Part shown: positions 1 through 5,295 of the stretch, one piece after another
Layout: each line of letters starts with the position of its first letter
Numbering within the stretch: position 1 is the first letter of the stretch
Assembly: GCA_964647745.1 (NCBI GenBank)
Contig: CAZYJG010000085.1
Location: 1-5,295 of the forward strand
Source of the DNA: Thiopontia sp964647745
GTDB lineage: Bacteria; Pseudomonadota; Gammaproteobacteria; GCF-002020875
Direction: 5' to 3'
Length of the DNA: 5,295 bases
The notes under the pieces: model-generated
What the model saw: the letters and a program-made list of their open reading frames with translations, nothing else
Database searches by the model: none
What the model was told of the DNA's origin: nothing
Made by a program: the position numbers and the translations under genes

Positions 1-62
1 TCTTTTTCTGGTTCTGTATTGCCTTTATCATCATCAGCGGATGGGTGATGCTCACTATCTAA
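1..62 (+). CDS. C-terminal end of an unidentified membrane protein (partial)
   Basis: Only the last 19 codons lie in the window, read from base 3 to a TAA stop at 60-62. The translated tail, FFWFCIAFIIISGWVMLTI, is almost entirely hydrophobic and aromatic with no charged residue, as in a final transmembrane helix reaching nearly to the C-terminus. The other two plus frames give polar peptides with less coding character. The gene runs toward the convergent aminotransferase, leaving a 33-base gap, so it is not part of the glycolate operon. The family cannot be identified from this fragment; a small inner-membrane protein or the last helix of a transporter are both possible. Confidence 0.55.
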   Translation, partial: FFWFCIAFIIISGWVMLTI

Positions 63-81
63 TAGAGAGGCAGCCCCTCTA
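63..81. terminator. Weak hairpin between convergent genes, possible terminator
   Basis: TAGAG at 63-67 pairs with CTCTA at 77-81, and GG at 69-70 pairs with CC at 75-76. This gives a 7-bp stem with one bulged A (68) and a CAGC tetraloop. It lies exactly between the stop codons of the two convergent genes, where a bidirectional terminator would be expected. No T tract follows on either strand, so intrinsic termination would be inefficient. It could be a chance fold. Confidence 0.25.
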
Positions 82-95
82 CCCGGACGCTCTAC

Positions 96-1274
96 CTATG
101 ATGCAAGGTAGCCCCTGGCTGCTGCTACCGCCTCACCGCTATTAATCGGTGCCCCCATCTCCGTTAGCACGGCATCCAGTGCCCCCAGACAGGTGAGAAT
201 ATTGGTCTCGTTGCTGGCATGACCCATCTGTCCGATTCTCCACACCTTGCCTGCCAGATCACCAAGCCCCGCGCCAATCTCAAGATTGAACTGATTGAGC
301 AGTGTGCCGCGCACTGCAGCGTCATCGATCCCCTCCGGGATGGTTACTGCATTCAGCTGTGGCAGACGCTCACCCTCGGGAACTACAAACTGTAGCCCCA
401 TCGCCTCAATACCGGCACGCAGTGCCTCATGGTTGCGCTGGTGGCGTGCCCAGCAATTCTCGATCCCCTCCTGCTTGAGAATCACCAGGGCCTCATGCAG
501 ACCATAGAGTGCATTGATGGGTGCGGTATGGTGGTAGGCACGCTTGCCACCGCCATTCCAGTATCCCATCACCAGATTGAGATCGAGGAACCAGCTCTGT
601 ACAGAAGTCGTGCGATTCCGTACCTTCTCCAGTGCCGCTTCATTGAAACTGACTGGCGACAGCCCCGGGGTACAGGAGAGACACTTCTGACTGCCGGAAT
701 AGATGGCATCAATACCCCACTGGTCCACCTCCAGTGGAGAGCCACCCAATGAGGTGACAGCATCGACAATGGTCAGACAACCATGTTCATGGGCGATCCT
801 GCAGAGCGTCTCAGCATCGGAGACCGCACCGGTTGAGGTCTCGGCATGAACAAAGGCGACAATCTTCGCATCAGGGTTGGCCTTCAGCATCTCCTCCAGT
901 TTTTCCGGATCTACGGCTCGTCCCCAGGGGTCCTGCTGCATTACCACAATACCACCAGCACGCTCCACATTCTCCTTCATGCGCCCGCCAAAGACCCCGT
1001 TCTGACAGACAACCACCTTGTCACCGGGTTCAACCAGATTTACAAAGCAGCTCTCCATCCCCGCAGAACCGGGGGCAGAGATCGGCATGGTCAGTGCGTT
1101 TTCAGTACGAAATGCGTAGCGCAACAGCTCCTTCATCTCATCCATCATCGCCACAAAGACCGGATCCAGATGACCGACTGCGGGGCGAGACATCGCCTCC
1201 AGAATTCGTGGATTGACATCCGAGGGGCCTGGGCCCATCAAGGTACGCTGAGGGGGATGAAAGGACTGCGTCAT
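96..1274 (-). CDS. Serine/alanine-glyoxylate aminotransferase (class V, PLP-dependent)
   Basis: This cytosolic PLP enzyme is predicted to transfer an amino group from serine or alanine to glyoxylate, giving glycine plus hydroxypyruvate or pyruvate. The 392-residue length is normal for the family. Visible motifs are the N-terminal MGPGPS (13-18), a GSAGME loop contacting PLP (69-74), the VDAVTS aspartate that binds the pyridine nitrogen (Asp171), SGSQK with the Schiff-base lysine (Lys197), YHHTAP (247-252), which in human AGT binds the cofactor phosphate across the dimer, and KVWRIG with the substrate-carboxylate arginine (Arg346). The ATG at 1272-1274 is chosen because GGAG sits 6 bases upstream; an in-frame TTG at 1284-1286 overlaps that site. 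The gene is divergent from the glycolate dehydrogenase operon, whose product, glyoxylate, is its substrate, which supports the role. Amino-donor preference cannot be read from sequence. Ureidoglycine-glyoxylate aminotransferase (PucG-like) is a relative, but no purine genes are nearby. Confidence 0.9.
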   Translation of the reverse strand: MTQSFHPPQRTLMGPGPSDVNPRILEAMSRPAVGHLDPVFVAMMDEMKELLRYAFRTENALTMPISAPGSAGMESCFVNLVEPGDKVVVCQNGVFGGRMKENVERAGGIVVMQQDPWGRAVDPEKLEEMLKANPDAKIVAFVHAETSTGAVSDAETLCRIAHEHGCLTIVDAVTSLGGSPLEVDQWGIDAIYSGSQKCLSCTPGLSPVSFNEAALEKVRNRTTSVQSWFLDLNLVMGYWNGGGKRAYHHTAPINALYGLHEALVILKQEGIENCWARHQRNHEALRAGIEAMGLQFVVPEGERLPQLNAVTIPEGIDDAAVRGTLLNQFNLEIGAGLGDLAGKVWRIGQMGHASNETNILTCLGALDAVLTEMGAPINSGEAVAAARGYLAS

Positions 1275-1280
1275 GGTTAA

Positions 1281-1284
1281 CTCC
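1281..1284 (-). promoter_or_regulatory. Shine-Dalgarno site deciding the aminotransferase start
   Basis: On the minus strand GGAG is followed by TTAACC and then ATG, a 6-base spacing. The upstream in-frame TTG (1284-1286) shares a base with this site, so a start there would have no usable Shine-Dalgarno sequence. This favours the 392-residue protein over the 396-residue version. Confidence 0.7.
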
Positions 1285-1301
1285 AAACTTCTGTGTCAGG
1301 C

Positions 1302-1314
1302 AACCGAAATGGTT
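1302..1314. promoter_or_regulatory. Small inverted repeat AACC-N5-GGTT, possible operator
   Basis: AACC at 1302-1305 and GGTT at 1311-1314 are perfect inverted 4-bp arms around GAAAT. The site lies 28 bases upstream of the aminotransferase ATG, in its predicted leader. It shares half-site bases with the larger inverted repeat at 1392-1412. Arms this short occur by chance, so an operator role is only a suggestion. Confidence 0.2.
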
Positions 1315-1368
1315 ATCGTTGTATGGTCACCCGCTCTTGGCTAATGGTAATTTCTAAATCGATGGCAG

Positions 1369-1397
1369 AGGATACCGAACCCAAAAATAAAAACCAA
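1369..1397 (-). promoter_or_regulatory. Candidate sigma-70 promoter for the aminotransferase
   Basis: Reading the minus strand, TTGGTT (1397-1392) and TATCCT (1374-1369) are separated by 17 bases, which include T-rich sequence. The -10 matches consensus at four of six positions and the -35 at three of six. Transcription would start near 1362, leaving a leader of about 88 bases before the ATG at 1274. The -35 coincides with the left arm of the inverted repeat at 1392-1412, so a protein bound there could control this promoter. Confidence 0.3.
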
Positions 1398-1412
1398 CTG
1401 TTTTGTTTGGTT
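1392..1412. promoter_or_regulatory. Inverted repeat AACCAA-N9-TTGGTT, candidate operator
   Basis: Perfect 6-bp arms, AACCAA at 1392-1397 and TTGGTT at 1407-1412, surround a 9-base spacer. The repeat lies in the AT-rich divergent region just upstream of glcD. It overlaps the possible -35 elements of both divergent promoters, a typical place for a dimeric regulator. In E. coli the glc genes are controlled by GlcC, a GntR-family activator that responds to glycolate; no regulator gene is in this window, so the binding protein is unknown. Confidence 0.35.
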
Positions 1413-1429
1413 ATTAACTCCGGTATGAT
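1401..1429 (+). promoter_or_regulatory. Candidate promoter for the glcDEF operon
   Basis: TATGAT at 1424-1429 is a good -10 element (five of six). The best -35 at 17-base spacing is TTTTGT (1401-1406), which is poor; TTGTTT (1403-1408) fits better but at 15 bases. A weak -35 overlapped by an inverted repeat would suit an activator-dependent promoter. Transcription would start near 1436, only a few bases before the ATG at 1440, implying an almost leaderless glcD message. No better plus-strand promoter was found in 1275-1439. Confidence 0.25.
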
Positions 1430-1439
1430 CCCCTGCTTG

Positions 1440-2906
1440 ATGAACTCCCAGAAACAACGGCAACTACTGCAGCAGATCCGGCAGATTGTTCCGAATGAGG
1501 CGCTACTGACGGAACCGGAGGAGCTGATCCCCTATGAGTGTGATGGACTGACCGCGCTCCGGGAACGCCCAATGGCGGTTGTTCTGCCGGAAGATACCAC
1601 CCAGCTGCAGCAGATTCTGCAACTCTGCAATCGACTTCAGGTTCCAGTGGTGACCCGTGGTGCAGGCACCGGACTCTCTGGCGGAGCCCGCCCCTCATCT
1701 GATAGCCTGCTGATCGGGCTGGCAAAGCTCAACCGGATTCTGGAAATCGATTCCCAACAGAAGAGCGCAACTGTCCAGCCGGGTGTCACCAATCTCGCCA
1801 TCTCCCAGGCGGTCGCCCACCTTGGGCTCTACTATGCCCCCGACCCCTCCTCACAGATTGCCTGCACCATCGGCGGCAATGTGGCCGAGAATTCCGGTGG
1901 GGTCCACTGCATCAAGTATGGACTGACCGTCCACAATGTCCTGCAGGTAAAGATGATGCGGATTGATGGTACCCTTCTCACCCTGGGGGGAGGCAGTCTC
2001 GACACCCCAGGGTATGACCTGCTCGCTCTCGCCATCGGCTCGGAAGGGATGCTTGGAGTCATCACCGAGGTGACTGTACGACTCCTCGACAAGCCACCCG
2101 AGACCCGACTGCTCCTCGCAGCCTTTGATCAGATTGAGGTGGCTGGTGATGCCGTGGGCTCCATCCTCACTGCCGGGGTCCTGCCTGCCGGTCTGGAGAT
2201 GATGGATCAGCGCTCCATTCAGGCAGCCGAGGATTTTGTCCATGCCGGCTACCCCAGAGAGGCGAAGGCGATCCTGCTCTGTGAACTGGATGGGCGAACC
2301 CTGGAGGGGGTTGCTGCACTCTCAGAGAAGGCGCGACAGGTTCTCACGAAGTGCGGGGCAACCAAAATCATCGAAGCCACCGACAGAGCGCACCAGAACC
2401 AGCTCTGGGCCGGACGCAAGGGTGCCTTCCCGGCCATTGGGCGTATCTCTCCCGACTACTATGTGATGGATGGAACCATCCCGCGCCGCCACCTTGGGGC
2501 CGTGCTGAAGAGGATTGACCAACTCTCCGAAAAGTATCAGCTGCAGGTCGCCAATGTCTTCCATGCGGGAGATGGAAATCTGCACCCGCTGATTCTCTAT
2601 GATGCCTCAGTACCAGGCGAGCTGGAGCGTACCGAGGCGTTTGGAACCGAGATCCTGAAGCTCTGTGTCGAGATGGGAGGAACCATTACCGGTGAGCACG
2701 GTGTCGGAATCGAGAAGCTGGATGCGATGTGCAGCCAGTTCAATCCGGATGAGCTGGAGACCTTTCATGCAATGAAAAAGGTCTTTGACCCGGATGGCCT
2801 TCTCAATCCAGGCAAGGCGATCCCCACCCTCCACCGCTGTGCAGAGTTGGGGGCGATGCATGTTCACCATGGGGAGCTGCCCCATCCGGAATTGGAGCGC
2901 TTCTAG
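1440..2906 (+). CDS. glcD: Glycolate dehydrogenase (oxidase), FAD-linked subunit GlcD
   Basis: Catalytic subunit of the three-part glycolate dehydrogenase, oxidising glycolate (often also D-lactate) to glyoxylate with FAD. From the ATG at 1440 it has 488 residues, against 499 in E. coli. The FAD-binding PCMH-type domain carries TRGAGTGLSGGA (72-83), a PDPSSQIACTIGGN stretch starting at 134, AENSGGVHC ending at 157, and GSEGMLG (200-206). The C-terminal FAD-oxidase domain has HAGDGNLHP (375-383), whose histidine and aspartate fit the metal/substrate site of the family, GEHGVG (418-423) and DPDGLLNPGK (450-459). The C-terminus, ending in HVHHGELPHPELERF, closely follows E. coli GlcD. The reading frame is open from a GTG at 1293, but residues before MNSQKQR show no resemblance to GlcD and come from AT-rich DNA. 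ATG 1425 (493 residues) is an alternative start; neither has a clear Shine-Dalgarno. It is first in an operon with glcE and glcF. Confidence 0.95.
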   Translation: MNSQKQRQLLQQIRQIVPNEALLTEPEELIPYECDGLTALRERPMAVVLPEDTTQLQQILQLCNRLQVPVVTRGAGTGLSGGARPSSDSLLIGLAKLNRILEIDSQQKSATVQPGVTNLAISQAVAHLGLYYAPDPSSQIACTIGGNVAENSGGVHCIKYGLTVHNVLQVKMMRIDGTLLTLGGGSLDTPGYDLLALAIGSEGMLGVITEVTVRLLDKPPETRLLLAAFDQIEVAGDAVGSILTAGVLPAGLEMMDQRSIQAAEDFVHAGYPREAKAILLCELDGRTLEGVAALSEKARQVLTKCGATKIIEATDRAHQNQLWAGRKGAFPAIGRISPDYYVMDGTIPRRHLGAVLKRIDQLSEKYQLQVANVFHAGDGNLHPLILYDASVPGELERTEAFGTEILKLCVEMGGTITGEHGVGIEKLDAMCSQFNPDELETFHAMKKVFDPDGLLNPGKAIPTLHRCAELGAMHVHHGELPHPELERF

Positions 2907-2908
2907 TG

Positions 2909-2912
2909 GGAG
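2909..2912 (+). promoter_or_regulatory. Shine-Dalgarno site deciding the glcE start
   Basis: GGAG lies within GGGAGAG (2908-2914), 6 bases before the ATG at 2919. The adjacent in-frame GTG at 2916 would be only 3 bases away, too close for good initiation, so the ATG is preferred. The site falls right after the glcD stop (2904-2906). Confidence 0.65.
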
Positions 2913-2918
2913 AGCGTG

Positions 2919-3992
2919 ATGAGTGATCAGGAACACCAGCTGCAGCAGGCGCTCCTGGAGGCCTACAACAACAGAATCCCACTCTGGATCCAGGGAGGGG
3001 GAAGTCACCGTGAACTCTCCCCGCCCAGTATTGCAACCCCATTGGAGCTGGGGATGCACAGCGGTGTCCTGAACTACCATCCGCAGGAGCTGGTCATTAC
3101 GGTACGCAGCGGGACCCAGCTCTCGGAGATCAACCAGCTCCTCCATCAACAGAATCAGACACTGGCCTTTGACCCTCCTCGACTCTCAGAAAAGTCTACC
3201 ATTGGGGGGGCAATTGCAACCGCACTCTCGGGACCTGGGCGCCCCTGGACCGGGGCTGTACGAGACCATCTGCTGGGGGTCAAGGTGTTGACCGGTCAGG
3301 GCAAGATCCTTAAGCTGGGTGGAGAGGTGGTCAAGAATGTTGCCGGTTATGACCTCTTTCGTCCGATGGCCGGTGCCCATGGCACCCTGGGGGTGCTACT
3401 GGAGATCTCCCTGAAGACCCTGCCAAGAGAGGAAGAGGAGGTGAGTTGGGCCGCCCCCTGTTACCACGCCGATGCATTGGAGAGGATGGATGAACTGCAA
3501 CAGCAGCGGCTTCCCATCAGTGGCCTCTGCTGGTCACAGCGGCAGCTGCACCTGCGCCTGGCCGGTCCCGCCACTGAGATCACCCAATATCGTTCACTGC
3601 TCCAGTCACTGGGTTTGGGAATCGAAGAGGAGAGTCAGGTCTGGAGCACACTGAGGGACCGCAAGCTCACCCTGTTCGAGGGGGATGGTCCAATCTGGCG
3701 TCTCTCTCTGCCGCCAGCAACCCCACTGCTCCCTTTTGAGAGAGGGCAGGAGTCCCGCTCACTGATTGACTGGGGTGGGCGACAGCGCTGGATCCAGACT
3801 GATCTTCCATCGGAGGAGATCTTTAAGCTAACCGCTGCAGAGGGTGGACATGCCACCCGCTACCACTTCAGGGATCGAAAACTGCAGCCTCAACCCCTGC
3901 CTGCCTCCCTGATCTCCATTCATCGACAGATCAAACAGACAGTGGATCCGGCCAACATCCTCAACCCGGCCACCCTCTACCCGGAACTCTGA
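2919..3992 (+). CDS. glcE: Glycolate dehydrogenase, FAD-binding subunit GlcE
   Basis: Second flavoprotein-like subunit of glycolate dehydrogenase, required with GlcD and GlcF for activity in E. coli. The 357 residues match the E. coli length of about 350. It keeps the N-terminal FAD-binding half of the GlcD fold: IQGGGSHR (24-31), LVITVRSGTQLSEIN (58-72), SGPGRPWTGAVRD (104-116) and GGEVVKNVAGYDL (134-146), followed by GTLGVLLEIS (155-164). The middle region (about 170-320) is divergent, and the end, VDPANILNP (342-350), mirrors the terminal NPGK-type motif of GlcD. It lacks the HAGDGNLHP and GEHG motifs of the catalytic subunit, which is usual for GlcE and suggests a structural or electron-transfer role. 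It begins 12 bases after the glcD stop and ends 14 bases before glcF. No frameshift or missing segment is apparent. Confidence 0.93.
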   Translation: MSDQEHQLQQALLEAYNNRIPLWIQGGGSHRELSPPSIATPLELGMHSGVLNYHPQELVITVRSGTQLSEINQLLHQQNQTLAFDPPRLSEKSTIGGAIATALSGPGRPWTGAVRDHLLGVKVLTGQGKILKLGGEVVKNVAGYDLFRPMAGAHGTLGVLLEISLKTLPREEEEVSWAAPCYHADALERMDELQQQRLPISGLCWSQRQLHLRLAGPATEITQYRSLLQSLGLGIEEESQVWSTLRDRKLTLFEGDGPIWRLSLPPATPLLPFERGQESRSLIDWGGRQRWIQTDLPSEEIFKLTAAEGGHATRYHFRDRKLQPQPLPASLISIHRQIKQTVDPANILNPATLYPEL

Positions 3993-4006
3993 GACGAGCT
4001 GCCAAT

Positions 4007-5221
4007 ATGCAACTACAGCTACAGACCAGTCATCTACACTCCCTGCTGACACCTGAAGAGATCCAGCGGGCAGAAAAGATCCTCCGCAGCTGTGTCCACT
4101 GCGGTTTCTGTCTCGCCACCTGCCCCACCTATCAGCTGTTGGGAAGTGAACTGGACTCCCCACGAGGGCGCATCTACCAGGTCAAGCAGCTACTGGAGGG
4201 GGAGTCCGCCACCCGAATCACCCAACAGCACCTGGACCGCTGTCTGAGCTGCCGCAATTGTGAGACCACCTGCCCCTCTGGGATCCGTTTCAGCGAGCTA
4301 CTCGATATCGGACGGCTGATTACAGAACGAACTGTCTCGCGTCCACAGCGAGAGAGATTGCTTCGAAAACTGATCAGCACCCTGGTTCCAGAACGGAAAC
4401 GGATCTCTACACTGATCCGTCTCGGACAAATCTTCAAGCTTCCTCTGGCGCGCAGACTGCCAACAACACTCACCCGCCAACCAGTGCTCCCACCAAAACC
4501 CTCTCCGAACGGATCCCATCTGATTCTATTTCAGGGGTGTGTTCAGGAGGGGCTCTCCCCCTCCACCAACCGGCAGTTGAGGCAACTCCTCAGTCAGCTC
4601 GGCTACACCATCCACACCCCTCAGGGTGAGGGGTGTTGCGGGGCACTCTCCCATCATCTGAGCCAACAGCAGGATGCGCTGCAACAGATGCGCAACAACG
4701 TGGCTACCTGGCTGCCACTCATTGAGCAGCATCAGGCCAGGATTGTTATTGCCGCCAGTGGTTGCGGATCGATGATTCAGCAGTACCAGAAGATCCTGCC
4801 TGAAGAGGGTAATGCAACAAAGATCAGCGAATCGGTTGTTGATCCCGTGGAGCTACTGCAGGAGCATGCACCACAACTCTCCCGACACCCCAGCGGACCA
4901 CAGAGAATTGTCTACCATCCCCCCTGCAGCCAGCAGCATGGGCTGCACACCGACAGCACGGTTGAGTCCCTGCTACAGAAACTGGGGTTTGAGCTGCAAC
5001 CGGTTGGCGACCGACACCTCTGTTGTGGTGCAGCAGGAAGCTACTCCATTCTTCAACCCGGGCTATCCGACCAGCTACGTGAAAGAAAGCTGGAACAGCT
5101 GCAGCACGCCTCACCGGAGATGATTGTGACTGCGAATATTGGGTGCCAACACCACCTGCAGCAGAAGTCGGCTGTCCCTGTTATCCACTGGGTGGAGCTG
5201 CTGCAGGTCACTCCCCATTAG
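4007..5221 (+). CDS. glcF: Glycolate dehydrogenase, iron-sulfur subunit GlcF
   Basis: Electron-transfer subunit that carries electrons from the GlcD flavin toward the respiratory chain, probably quinone, at the inner face of the cytoplasmic membrane. It has 404 residues, against 407 in E. coli. Two ferredoxin-type clusters are complete: Cys29, 32, 35, 39 in CVHCGFCLATCP and Cys79, 82, 85, 89 in CLSCRNCETTCP, each able to bind [4Fe-4S]. Two CCG (DUF224) domains follow: Cys178, Cys210-Cys211-Gly and Cys253 in the first, Cys307, Cys339-Cys340-Gly and Cys380 in the second, as in heterodisulfide reductase subunit B and GlpC. The late stretch EMIVTANIGCQ (371-381) is nearly the same as in E. coli GlcF. 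No transmembrane helix is visible, so membrane contact is probably peripheral. The ATG at 4007 aligns with the E. coli N-terminus; its Shine-Dalgarno is weak (possibly ACGAG at 3994-3998), which fits translational coupling to glcE. Confidence 0.95.
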   Translation: MQLQLQTSHLHSLLTPEEIQRAEKILRSCVHCGFCLATCPTYQLLGSELDSPRGRIYQVKQLLEGESATRITQQHLDRCLSCRNCETTCPSGIRFSELLDIGRLITERTVSRPQRERLLRKLISTLVPERKRISTLIRLGQIFKLPLARRLPTTLTRQPVLPPKPSPNGSHLILFQGCVQEGLSPSTNRQLRQLLSQLGYTIHTPQGEGCCGALSHHLSQQQDALQQMRNNVATWLPLIEQHQARIVIAASGCGSMIQQYQKILPEEGNATKISESVVDPVELLQEHAPQLSRHPSGPQRIVYHPPCSQQHGLHTDSTVESLLQKLGFELQPVGDRHLCCGAAGSYSILQPGLSDQLRERKLEQLQHASPEMIVTANIGCQHHLQQKSAVPVIHWVELLQVTPH

Positions 5222-5236
5222 GGACAGTGTCAGCCG

Positions 5237-5295
5237 CTAGCCAATCCCCGGCAGCAACCCCTCCACACGCTGGAAACCTCGCGGCAACTTGCTCC
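5237..5295 (-). CDS. Possible C-terminal end of an unidentified convergent gene (partial)
   Basis: On the minus strand one frame reads SKLPRGFQRVEGLLPGIG and then TAG (5239-5237). It leaves a 15-base gap to the glcF stop, a normal convergent arrangement. A second open minus frame runs on into the 3' end of glcF, where it ends at a TGA, and looks less natural because of that overlap. With only 18 residues the family cannot be named and the call rests on gene spacing and peptide character. No clear terminator hairpin was seen between this stop and glcF. Confidence 0.35.
   Translation of the reverse strand, partial: SKLPRGFQRVEGLLPGIG

Noticed and set aside
846..1280. Open plus-strand frame of 144 codons opposite the aminotransferase
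   Set aside because: It lies wholly antisense to a well-supported gene with intact active-site motifs, has no recognisable domain, and reflects the codon bias of the real gene.
1275..1286. Aminotransferase start at TTG 1286
   Set aside because: This start overlaps the GGAG site that properly serves the ATG at 1274, and it would add only four non-conserved residues.
1293..1439. N-terminal extension of GlcD starting at GTG 1293
   Set aside because: It would begin only 19 bases from the divergent aminotransferase start, leaving no room for promoters. The extension is AT-rich, unlike the rest of the gene, and has no counterpart in GlcD proteins as I know them.
2916..2918. glcE start at GTG 2916
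   Set aside because: Only 3 bases separate it from GGAG, whereas the ATG right after it has the usual 6-base spacing.
2607..3149. Open minus-strand frame of 180 codons across the glcD-glcE junction
   Set aside because: It is antisense to two clearly conserved genes and spans their junction. Its translation shows no family motif, so it is a shadow frame.
5222..5236. Terminator directly after glcF
   Set aside because: Short complementary words occur in this region, but I found no stable stem followed by a T tract.
1..5295. Undescribed system, mobile element, CRISPR array or RNA gene
   Set aside because: The known metabolic genes account for nearly all the sequence. There are no terminal repeats, transposase motifs, regularly spaced repeats or tRNA/rRNA-like segments, and no disrupted or fused gene.

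Overview
The window is a compact, ordinary-looking metabolic locus, most likely from a gammaproteobacterium. That assignment rests on three things: GlcD, GlcE and GlcF resemble the Escherichia coli proteins along their whole length as I recall them, the gene order is the E. coli one (glcD-glcE-glcF), and the coding DNA is moderately GC-rich. Pairing a complete glycolate dehydrogenase with a glyoxylate aminotransferase fits an organism that makes and salvages 2-phosphoglycolate, such as an autotroph with RuBisCO. This is inference; no carbon-fixation gene is in view.

Layout. Positions 1-62 hold the last 19 codons of a plus-strand gene ending in a hydrophobic, probably membrane-spanning, tail. 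A short gap (63-95) with a weak hairpin separates it from a convergent class V aminotransferase on the minus strand (96-1274), similar to animal alanine/serine-glyoxylate aminotransferase. A 165-base AT-rich divergent intergenic region (1275-1439) follows, containing an inverted repeat and possible promoters for both directions. Then come three tightly packed plus-strand genes: glcD (1440-2906), glcE (2919-3992) and glcF (4007-5221), spaced 12 and 14 bases apart and surely one operon. The last 60 bases probably carry the C-terminal end of an unidentified convergent minus-strand gene.

How the genes work together. GlcD (FAD, catalytic), GlcE (FAD-domain partner) and GlcF (two [4Fe-4S] clusters plus two CCG domains) form the membrane-associated glycolate dehydrogenase that oxidises glycolate to glyoxylate and passes electrons on, probably to quinone. 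The divergent aminotransferase can convert glyoxylate to glycine, using serine or alanine as amino donor. Together they make a short C2 (photorespiration-like) route from glycolate to glycine. The shared intergenic region suggests the two arms may be co-regulated.

No mobile element, CRISPR array, RNA gene, phage gene or toxin-antitoxin pair was seen, and I do not find a convincing undescribed system. The most useful open points are the divergent control region, the true glcD start, which lacks a visible Shine-Dalgarno sequence, and the unusual local arrangement of the module.
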